Below are positions 16,843 through 23,457 of a DNA stretch of 64,000 bases, piece by piece (the first letter of the stretch is position 1; each line of letters opens with the position of its first letter). Position numbers and translations under genes: made by a program. The notes beneath the pieces were generated by a model. The model searched no databases. It saw only the letters and a list, made by a program, of their open reading frames with translations, and had not been told where the DNA came from. Source of the DNA: Mycobacterium sp. DL99 (GTDB taxonomy: Bacteria > Actinomycetota > Actinomycetes > Mycobacteriales > Mycobacteriaceae); NCBI RefSeq assembly GCF_004762045.1, contig NZ_SJOM01000007.1, forward strand, positions 5,915,565-5,979,564, given 5' to 3'.

Positions 16843-17387
16843 TCTATTCGACATGGTCAAAAGCGAAGGACACGTTCGGAGTCGGCACGCCTGTCGACGG
16901 ATCTCAGCACGACGGCAGCTCCCAGCTACTCCGCATGAAAAGCATGGTCGAATCGGCTGCGCCGGACCACCGGTGGCAAGGGCCCGCCTCGCAGGCCTAT
17001 GCCGCCGCCAACAAAGAACATGCCACCGTGTACGAAAAGCTGGCTGAACTCGACAAAAAGCTGGCCGCCGAAGTCACCAACGCCGCGAACGTCGTCACCA
17101 GCGGGCGCAATCAACTCGACGCCACGAAGTCCTGGGTCGACAGTGCGGTCGACTCACTGCCCAAATCGCTGAGCTCCCAAGCCCGCGAGAAAAGCCTTAT
17201 CCCGATCGCGAGGGAAGGCATCACCCAGGTCAACAACACCGTCCAGAACGCCAACAAGGACATGCTCGCCATCGGGCAGAACGTCAACGGGCTCAAGAAC
17301 GCGTTTGATGAGCTCCAGAATCAGAAGCTCGGGCCGGGCGCTGAGAACAGCGATCCGAACAAAGGACGCGCCGAGGGAAAATCCTGA
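16824..17387 (+). CDS. EspA/EspE-family type VII secretion substrate-like protein
   Basis: A 187-residue, mainly helical protein. The central region matches the EspA/EspE N-terminal domain: WQG (residues 51-53), then AYAAANKEHATVYEKLAELD and a second helix with ANVV and RNQLDATK, at the same spacing as in EspA. The turn between the two helices carries the W-x-G typical of ESX substrates. There is no signal peptide and no clear YxxxD/E motif. It is much shorter than EspA (392 residues) and lacks an obvious effector domain. The tail is Asn/Gly/Lys-rich. GTG start with a GAGGGGG ribosome-binding site. It heads a cluster of three lipoprotein genes. No ESX core gene is in the window, so export would rely on a system elsewhere. 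Confidence 0.75.
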   Translation: MSALDGFYSTWSKAKDTFGVGTPVDGSQHDGSSQLLRMKSMVESAAPDHRWQGPASQAYAAANKEHATVYEKLAELDKKLAAEVTNAANVVTSGRNQLDATKSWVDSAVDSLPKSLSSQAREKSLIPIAREGITQVNNTVQNANKDMLAIGQNVNGLKNAFDELQNQKLGPGAENSDPNKGRAEGKS

Positions 17388-17392
17388 CGGTC

Positions 17393-17442
17393 GACTGTCG
17401 GGATCCTGTCGAGGGGGTGTTCTGTGAGCGCGCTTGATGGCT
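17393..17442 (+). repeat. Direct repeat copy B (leader and first codons of the following lipoprotein gene)
   Basis: A 50-base near-copy of 16792-16842, with start codons exactly 600 bases apart. It gives the lipoprotein gene the same ribosome-binding site and the same first residues (SALDG) as the EspA-like gene, after which the two sequences diverge completely. Confidence 0.9.
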
Positions 17443-18383
17443 ATCGCGGAACTCTCGGACACCTCGGCTGGCTCGCCGTTGTCCTGACGCTCCTAGTCAC
17501 TCTCGTCGGCTGTACCTCGGATACCGAGCCCGAACTTCCCGCAAGCACGGACGCCGCCGCCATCGGGGACCGAGTCACGGGCCCGGATGGTCAGGCGTTC
17601 CTGTGGGAGGTCACCTCTGCGTCGTGGGGTGACGATGGACGTCGCGCGGCCGAGCTCTTCGCTCGGATTCCACGGGACGCACAGTCGACCGACCAGGCCT
17701 CGGCAACGCGCGCCGGCCAAACCGCGCACGCCATCGCATCGTTCCTGGCTGACGACCGGAAAAAGATCGCGAGCGCTCCGGCGAATCCTGCACTCTGGCA
17801 GGCCTTTGCGCAGGTGCTCGTCCCGTACATCGGAGCGATGGTCGGAGATGCCGCTGGTGTAGCAGGTTTTGAACCCCTCGATGACCCAGGCTCGCACATG
17901 CGTCGTACAGCATCTCTGTTCGCGGCGATGACGAAGGATTCCGAAGCGAACCAGACCTTCACCACCACCGTTTCTGAGCGTGCTAACACTTACGAAATCG
18001 CGTTCGCGAAAACCGCTGTGGCGGAGCCACCTCTGGCTGACAGGGCGTCCGCCCAAAAAGACCTTCTTCGAGCTGCTCGCCTCCGCAGCCTTGTAGCGAC
18101 CGGCGCCCACTTGGCAAATCCGAGCTCGGAGAATCCCACACCTTCAGTTGCCCAAACAGGACTCGCGTTTCAAGTTGTCTCACTCACCGCTCGCCCGGAT
18201 GATCCTCACATCAATGAAGAGTTTTTCAGAGACGGTCGCCTGCTATCTCCAAGTGAAATTGCTGTCGAGGACTGGAGCATCTACGACAGTCAACTGACGG
18301 TGTACCTGGCGCCATGGCCTCGCATCAACGACGCGATCCGCCAGTTCGGCAGCGCGTACAACGTTATTGCGCGTGGCCAGTGA
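17424..18383 (+). CDS. Predicted lipoprotein with a chimeric N-terminus
   Basis: A 319-residue protein. After the borrowed first residues (SALDGY) comes a hydrophobic segment ending in the lipobox LVGC (Cys near residue 30), predicting a lipid-anchored extracytoplasmic protein. The mature part is helical with no motif I can assign. From memory, segments such as LVPYIGAMVGDAAGVAGFEPLD and SLFAAMTKDSEANQTF resemble the C-terminal region of mycobacterial EspA/TPR-region secreted proteins, but this is weak. It lies 36 bases after the EspA-like gene and 6 before a second lipoprotein. Codon use is noticeably less GC-biased than in the flanking core genes, especially at the 3' end, which suggests transfer. 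Confidence 0.7.
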   Translation: MSALDGYRGTLGHLGWLAVVLTLLVTLVGCTSDTEPELPASTDAAAIGDRVTGPDGQAFLWEVTSASWGDDGRRAAELFARIPRDAQSTDQASATRAGQTAHAIASFLADDRKKIASAPANPALWQAFAQVLVPYIGAMVGDAAGVAGFEPLDDPGSHMRRTASLFAAMTKDSEANQTFTTTVSERANTYEIAFAKTAVAEPPLADRASAQKDLLRAARLRSLVATGAHLANPSSENPTPSVAQTGLAFQVVSLTARPDDPHINEEFFRDGRLLSPSEIAVEDWSIYDSQLTVYLAPWPRINDAIRQFGSAYNVIARGQ

Positions 18384-18389
18384 TGAGAC

Positions 18390-18827
18390 ATGGCTAGCAC
18401 GATGATCCGACAGTTCGCCATCGCGCTGCTGATCGCCGGCACCCTCGGCGGCTGCGGGATTCTCGGCGGTAGTTCACGTAGCGCTGACGACCGCTTCGCG
18501 CGGCCTGACCATCCGCGGGACTCGCCCTCCGGGCACTACACGGCGTCGGTTGACCTGGGTCGGAATCAGAACGGCGTCGACACCTGGGTTGCGGTGATCC
18601 GAAACAACACAACGGGCACCGAGGTGTTCCGCGACCCGTACGCCTACAGCACCCGCCACGGAATCGGTATCACCTGGCTGTCTACCAACGACCAATTATG
18701 GCTGCTATCAGGCGATGTAGGCACGTCTTACGTTGACCGACAGCCGGACGAGACGTGGGTCAAGACCAACATTTATCCGGAGACGGCCGGCGACATCCCC
18801 GAGGAAATCAATGCACTCATCGAATGA
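18390..18827 (+). CDS. Small predicted lipoprotein
   Basis: A 145-residue protein beginning with a short hydrophobic signal and the lipobox LGGC (Cys near residue 22), then GILGGSSRSADDRF. The mature domain of about 120 residues looks beta-rich and has alternating aromatic and charged residues (WVAVIRNN, GITWLSTNDQLWLLSGD). Anchored outside the membrane, it could bind a secreted partner. It starts six bases after the previous lipoprotein stop, so it is in the same transcript. No family recognised. Confidence 0.7.
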   Translation: MASTMIRQFAIALLIAGTLGGCGILGGSSRSADDRFARPDHPRDSPSGHYTASVDLGRNQNGVDTWVAVIRNNTTGTEVFRDPYAYSTRHGIGITWLSTNDQLWLLSGDVGTSYVDRQPDETWVKTNIYPETAGDIPEEINALIE

Positions 18828-18946
18828 CCATCTGAACGGATACTTCGGAACCAAGCGGAAACCACCCGGCTACCCGGGAAGCATCGCCCGCGACGACATC
18901 GGCTTCCCAATGCAGATTGCATCGGGAAGTTAGTCAGGACAACACA

Positions 18947-19438
18947 ATGACGACGCTACTGAGACCAGTCGGTGTGGCCCTCGTTTTCGCAGTCGCGATT
19001 TCGCTCGGAGGCTGTCGCAGCGGTAACGAATCCCCGCGGACAGAAACTTCGGTGGAAGTCAATGAGATTCGGCATGATCTCGGGCCACTGACCAAACGGT
19101 TCCCCAACATTGGCAGCCCGATCTCTGCCACATGGATGAGCGGCACCCTCGGCGCACAATCGGACAGCCGGGTCACGGTGCCGGGGCCCTCGGTCTACTG
19201 GATCGAAGCGATCATCGAACTTCAACCGACCACCGCAGACGCGTTGCGGTCGAAATACGCGCCTACGGCAACCGGCGAGGCTCCGAGCCTCAAGGAGAGC
19301 CTTCGTACTGAAGTACCTGCTGGCCCGTTTCTCACCAGCAGAGCGCTGGATACCGCACTCAGCAACAACGATTGGCGATCGACTGCTTACCTGCGCAGCG
19401 GTTCAAACACGCTCGTAATGCGGTCGGTCGACGACTAG
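18947..19438 (+). CDS. Small predicted lipoprotein
   Basis: A 163-residue protein: signal segment, lipobox LGGC (Cys near residue 23), then a mature domain with no recognised motif. The ATG at 18947 follows an AGGAC ribosome-binding site. The gap of about 120 bases from the preceding gene holds no gene. The three lipoproteins do not obviously resemble one another in sequence but share size class and lipid anchoring, as immunity or accessory proteins for a secreted effector would. This is inference from arrangement only. Confidence 0.7.
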   Translation: MTTLLRPVGVALVFAVAISLGGCRSGNESPRTETSVEVNEIRHDLGPLTKRFPNIGSPISATWMSGTLGAQSDSRVTVPGPSVYWIEAIIELQPTTADALRSKYAPTATGEAPSLKESLRTEVPAGPFLTSRALDTALSNNDWRSTAYLRSGSNTLVMRSVDD

Positions 19439-19465
19439 AACGGGCGTGGTGCCAAGCTGGCAAGC

Positions 19466-19834
19466 ATGACTGACGACGTACGTGAAAAGGGTCTGCGGGT
19501 CCTTCAAGAGATGGTGCCGCATCTGTCGGAGAAGAACGTCGAACCCGACGGCAGCTTCGGCGATGAACTGCTGGCGATCGGCGTCGACAATGTCTTCGGC
19601 CGGCTGTGGAGCCGCGAGGGCCTGAGCCGGCGTGATCGCAGCCTGGTCACCATGGGCATCCTGATCGCCCTGCGGGCCACCGACGAGTTCGAGTCGCACG
19701 TCAGGATCGGCCTCCGGAACGGCCTCACCGAGGACGAGATCGCCGAAGTCATCTACCACGCCAGCGGTTACGCCGGCTTTCCTGCGGCGAATACGGCCCG
19801 CAACGTGGCCCGTGAAGCGCTGTCCAAGGACTAG
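19466..19834 (+). CDS. Carboxymuconolactone decarboxylase family protein
   Basis: A 122-residue all-helical protein of the AhpD/CMD superfamily: LWSREGLSRRDRSLVTMGILIAL, then an EFESHVRIGLRNGLTEDEIAEVI helix and HASGYAGFPAA. The CxxC of AhpD peroxidase partners is absent, so it is of the gamma-carboxymuconolactone decarboxylase type, which acts on a lactone ring. No aromatic degradation genes are nearby, so the substrate is open. Its stop overlaps that of the convergent secreted protein gene. Confidence 0.88.
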   Translation: MTDDVREKGLRVLQEMVPHLSEKNVEPDGSFGDELLAIGVDNVFGRLWSREGLSRRDRSLVTMGILIALRATDEFESHVRIGLRNGLTEDEIAEVIYHASGYAGFPAANTARNVAREALSKD

Positions 19835-20361
19835 AAGACGCGGCTGCCCTTCGCCGACAACTCGAAGCCGTGGTCGCCCACCACGCACACCGTGCTCACC
19901 TCGGTGACGGCGCACGTGCCGGTATCGGGGTAGACGAGCTTGCTGCCCGCGGGAAGCAGCTTGTAGTCGGCCGGATCAACCGTGCGGTCACGCGGCTCTT
20001 TGTAGTCCGTGTACTTCTCCATGCCGGCCAGATCCCCGGTAGAGAAAGTCGCCGGATCGAGTGACATGGCCGCGAAGACGCTGACCATGTTGCTCGACGT
20101 ACCGGGCAGCTCACCCCAGCAGCTGGCTTGCTTCATGGGTGGATTGGCACGGCCCGTGTAGGTGATCCGGCATCGGTACCCACCCGGAGTGACGAACTGC
20201 GCGCCGTTCGTCGTCGGATAGTTGTAGTACGTGTTGTAGTCGTCGATATCCACCGCGGTGTAACTACCCAGATCAGGGATGTGCCCCGGGTCGGCGCCTG
20301 CCACCGGAGATGTCAGTGAAACCGCGGCGACGAGAACCGCGCCCACTACGATCCGTGCCAT
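19831..20361 (-). CDS. Secreted protein of unknown function
   Basis: A 176-residue protein with a cleavable signal peptide (hydrophobic core VGAVLVAAVSLTSPVAGA, predicted cut after AGA, then DPGHIPDLG). The mature part has four cysteines that could form two disulphides (YRC, ASC, GTC, STVC), many Tyr residues (DDYNTYYNYPT), and no enzyme motif. The pattern is typical of small mycobacterial exported proteins. It lies next to the tRNA-Thr gene and converges with the CMD-family gene. Confidence 0.75.
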   Translation of the reverse strand: MARIVVGAVLVAAVSLTSPVAGADPGHIPDLGSYTAVDIDDYNTYYNYPTTNGAQFVTPGGYRCRITYTGRANPPMKQASCWGELPGTSSNMVSVFAAMSLDPATFSTGDLAGMEKYTDYKEPRDRTVDPADYKLLPAGSKLVYPDTGTCAVTEVSTVCVVGDHGFELSAKGSRVF

Positions 20362-20425
20362 AAACAGGGAGCCTATCGCCGCTTCAACCTGCGGAAGCGC
20401 AGCATTTTTGTCCTACCTGGACTTG

Positions 20426-20501
20426 TGGAGCCACCCAGGGGAATCGAACCCCTGACCTATTCATTACGAGTGAATTGCTCTACCGACTGAGCTAGGGTGG
20501 C
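20426..20501 (-). tRNA. tRNA-Thr (anticodon CGT)
   Basis: On the minus strand the acceptor GCCACCC pairs with GGGTGGC, followed by discriminator T and an encoded CCA. The D arm contains AGCTCAGTCGGTAGAGC, the anticodon loop has CGT in an ACTCGTAA context, and the T arm contains GGTTCGATTCC. This reads Thr codon ACG. It lies between the accessory patch and holB; M. tuberculosis has mobile-element genes in the matching interval, so the tRNA may mark an integration hotspot. Confidence 0.95.
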
Positions 20502-20556
20502 GTACCCAGCGAACCGGGCGGCACCACTTTACGGCAGACACCGCCCAGGACCCAAC

Positions 20557-21765
20557 TCACCCACGCAGCGCCTGCCCGATGGTCGCCACCATGGCATCGA
20601 CCGCGAACTTCGGCTTGACGTTGATGGCCAGCGCTTCGCGGCATTCCAGCACCGCCTCGATGCAGCGCAGCAGCCGGTCCGGTGGCACGTGGGCGGCCAT
20701 GGCCTCCACTTTCTCGGCCATATCCGGGTGGTTGGCCGTCACCGCCGTCGCTCCCGATGACACCAGCAGTGCATCGCGGAAGTAGGTGGCCAGGTCGATC
20801 AGGGCGCGGTCCAGCGCATCGCGGGAGGCCCGGGTCTGCCGGGATTTCTGCCGTCGCTCCAGCTCTTTGAGCGCGCCGGCAGTCCCGCGGGTGGTGGCCG
20901 CGGTGCCTTTTCCGGTGCCACCGGCGCCCAGGGCGGTTTTGAGCTCCTCGGTCTCGGTCTCGTTGCGTCCGGCGGTCAACGCCAGCGCCTCGGCCTCGGC
21001 GACGGCCACCATCTCCTCAGCCGCCGCGAACGCCCGCGCGGGTGTCGCGGCGTCCCGGGCCAGCCCCAACGCCCGCTTGCGGCGCTCTCTGGCCTCGGGA
21101 TCGGTCGCCAGCCGCCGGGCCCGGCCCACATGCCCGCCGCTGACCGAGGCCGCCCAGCGAGCGTCCTCCTCGGGCAGCCCGTCACCGGAGATCAGCACGT
21201 CGGCGATGGCATCCACCGACGGCGTGGTCAGCGCGACGTGGCGGCACCGAGAGCGCAGCGTGATCGCGATGTCCTCGGGATCCACCGACGGCGCGCACAG
21301 CAGGAACACCGTCGACGCCGGCGGCTCCTCCACGACCTTGAGCAGCGCGTTGGCGGCGCCTTCCGTAAGCCGGTCGGCATCCTCGATCACCACGACCTGC
21401 CAGCGCCCGGTCCCGGGCCGGCGCGACGCGATCTGGACGATCTCGCGCATCTCTTTGACCGCGATGGACAGCCCCTCGGGCACGATCCGCCGCACATCGG
21501 CGTGCGTGCCGGCCATCGTCGTCGTACAGGCCCGGCATTCACCACAGCCCGGAGTCCCCTCGGACGTGCACTGCAGGGCGGCCGCGAAGCACAGCGCCGC
21601 CACCGAACGCCCTGATCCGGGCGGGCCGGTGATCAGCCATGCATGTGTCATGGTCCCGACGGTGGTGCCACTGTGTGGCGAATCACCCCGGGCCGCCGAC
21701 GCAGCCGCCACCAGCTCCTGTTCCACCGCCTGCTGGCCCACCAGCCGCGAAAAGACCCCGCTCAT
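20557..21765 (-). CDS. holB: DNA polymerase III subunit delta'
   Basis: A 402-residue clamp-loader subunit, matching Rv3644c. It begins MSGVFSRLVGQQAVEQEL, with the Walker A-like ITGPPGSGRSVAALCF, a zinc module with Cys residues (CTSEGTPGCGECRAC), VVIEDADRLTEGAANALLKVVEEPP (Walker B and box VI) and a sensor region FLLCAPS...TLRSRCRH. The P-loop lacks the canonical GKT/GKS (it reads GSGRS), as expected for a delta' subunit, which opens the clamp without ATPase activity. I chose ATG 21765 with GGGG upstream; a TTG three codons earlier is possible. Confidence 0.93.
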   Translation of the reverse strand: MSGVFSRLVGQQAVEQELVAAASAARGDSPHSGTTVGTMTHAWLITGPPGSGRSVAALCFAAALQCTSEGTPGCGECRACTTTMAGTHADVRRIVPEGLSIAVKEMREIVQIASRRPGTGRWQVVVIEDADRLTEGAANALLKVVEEPPASTVFLLCAPSVDPEDIAITLRSRCRHVALTTPSVDAIADVLISGDGLPEEDARWAASVSGGHVGRARRLATDPEARERRKRALGLARDAATPARAFAAAEEMVAVAEAEALALTAGRNETETEELKTALGAGGTGKGTAATTRGTAGALKELERRQKSRQTRASRDALDRALIDLATYFRDALLVSSGATAVTANHPDMAEKVEAMAAHVPPDRLLRCIEAVLECREALAINVKPKFAVDAMVATIGQALRG

Positions 21766-21847
21766 CGTCCCCAACAGTAGTGGTCAAGCCGACACAACCA
21801 CGTCACAGCAGGCGCTGAACGTCCCTGCGGCCCGATACGGTGAACGG

Positions 21848-23452
21848 GTGACCACGGAGCCCATACCCATCGCGCGAATCGGTGCATTCGCGCGATGGGT
21901 GGCGCGTACCCCGTGGCCGGTGTTCACGCTGGGCATGTTGCAGGCCGACATCATCGGCGCGCTGTTCGTGCTGGGCTTCTTGCGCTTCGGCCTGCCGCCG
22001 GAGGACCGCATCCAGCTCCAGGACCTCCCGGTGGTGAACCTGGCGATCTTCCTGGGCTACCTGTTCGTGTCGTTCACCATCGGCGCCTACCTGGCCCTAC
22101 GCCTGCTGATCCCGGTGATCCGGTGGCAGCGCCGCGACACCCTGCTGTCCAAGTCCGACCCGGCCATCACCGAGCTGGCCCGCGTGCGGGCGCTGAAGAT
22201 GCCCTTCTACCGCACCCTGATCAGCGTCACGAACTGGTTCCTGGGCTCGATCGTGTTCATCGTGGCCAGCTGGCCGGTGGCCAGCAAGTCGGCTCCGGTG
22301 GTTCTGGTCGCCACCGCCCTGGGTGCGACGGCCACCGCGATCATCGGGTACCTGCAGTCCGAGCGCGTGCTGCGGCCGGTCGCGGTGGCCGCGCTGCGCG
22401 GCGGGGTTCCGGAGAACTTCCGCGCCCCCGGGGTGATCCTGCGCCAGGTGCTCACCTGGGTGCTCTCGACGGGCGTGCCGCTCCTGGCCATCGTGCTGGC
22501 CCTGGTGGCGAGCAAGTTCTCGATCCTGACCGCATCCGCCGACCGGTTGACCACGCCGTTGTTGCTGCTGGCCATCGCCGCGCTGGTGATCGGGCTGTCC
22601 AGCACCGTGCTGGTGGCGATGTCGATCGCCGATCCGCTGCGCCAGCTGCGCTGGGCGCTAGGCGAGGTGCAGCGCGGCAACTACAACGCGCACATGCAGA
22701 TCTACGACGCCAGCGAGCTCGGCCTGCTGCAGGCCGGCTTCAACGACATGGTGCGTGAGCTGGCCGAGCGGCAACGGTTGCGCGACCTGTTCGGCCGGTA
22801 CGTGGGTGAGGACGTGGCCCGTCGCGCCTTGGAGCGCGGCACCGAGCTCGGCGGCCAGGAACGCGACGTCGCCGTGTTGTTCGTGGATCTGGTGGGTTCG
22901 ACGCATCTGGCGTCGACCATCCCGGCCGGCGACGTGGTGAACCTGCTCAACGAGTTCTTCCGGGTCATCGTCGACACCGTCAACCGTCACGGCGGGTTCG
23001 TCAACAAGTTCCAGGGTGACGCCGCGCTGGCCATCTTCGGCGCCCCCATCGAGCATCCCGACGCCTCCGGTGGCGCGCTGGCGGCATCCCGCGAACTGCA
23101 CGACGAGCTGCTCAGCGTGCTGGGCAGCGACACCGAGTTCGGTATCGGAGTCTCGGCCGGACGCGCGATCGCCGGCCACATCGGCGCTCAGGCCCGCTTC
23201 GAATACACCGTGATCGGCGACCCGGTGAACGAGGCCGCGCGCCTCACCGAGCTCGCCAAGCTGGAGGAAGGCCACGTGCTGGCCTCGGCGATCGCGGTCA
23301 GCGGTGCACTCGATGCCGAGGCTTTGAGCTGGGACGTCGGCGAGATCGTCGAACTGCGCGGCCGCACGGTGCCCACCCAGCTGGCCCGCCCGATGAACCT
23401 GGTGCTGCCCCGCGACCTCGAGCGCGCGGCCGAGAGCGACGTCTCCAGCTAG
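21848..23452 (+). CDS. Membrane-bound class III adenylate cyclase with HAMP domain (Rv3645 type)
   Basis: A 534-residue protein with six membrane segments in residues 1-260, a HAMP linker (SIADPLRQLRWALGEVQRGNY) and a C-terminal class III cyclase domain. Metal-binding aspartates are D347 in FVDLVGST and D391 in FQGDAALAIFG. The Lys in VNKFQGD and the Asp in VIGDPVNEAARL are the adenine-selecting pair, so the product should be cAMP. It matches Rv3645, a major cAMP source in M. tuberculosis linked to fatty-acid tolerance. The GTG start lies 82 bases from the divergent holB start. The Crp gene in this same window would receive the signal. Confidence 0.94.
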   Translation: MTTEPIPIARIGAFARWVARTPWPVFTLGMLQADIIGALFVLGFLRFGLPPEDRIQLQDLPVVNLAIFLGYLFVSFTIGAYLALRLLIPVIRWQRRDTLLSKSDPAITELARVRALKMPFYRTLISVTNWFLGSIVFIVASWPVASKSAPVVLVATALGATATAIIGYLQSERVLRPVAVAALRGGVPENFRAPGVILRQVLTWVLSTGVPLLAIVLALVASKFSILTASADRLTTPLLLLAIAALVIGLSSTVLVAMSIADPLRQLRWALGEVQRGNYNAHMQIYDASELGLLQAGFNDMVRELAERQRLRDLFGRYVGEDVARRALERGTELGGQERDVAVLFVDLVGSTHLASTIPAGDVVNLLNEFFRVIVDTVNRHGGFVNKFQGDAALAIFGAPIEHPDASGGALAASRELHDELLSVLGSDTEFGIGVSAGRAIAGHIGAQARFEYTVIGDPVNEAARLTELAKLEEGHVLASAIAVSGALDAEALSWDVGEIVELRGRTVPTQLARPMNLVLPRDLERAAESDVSS

Positions 23453-23457
23453 ACGGC

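Noticed and set aside
16767..20425. Insertion sequence or prophage remnant in the accessory patch
   Set aside because: No transposase, integrase, terminal inverted repeats or target duplication could be found.
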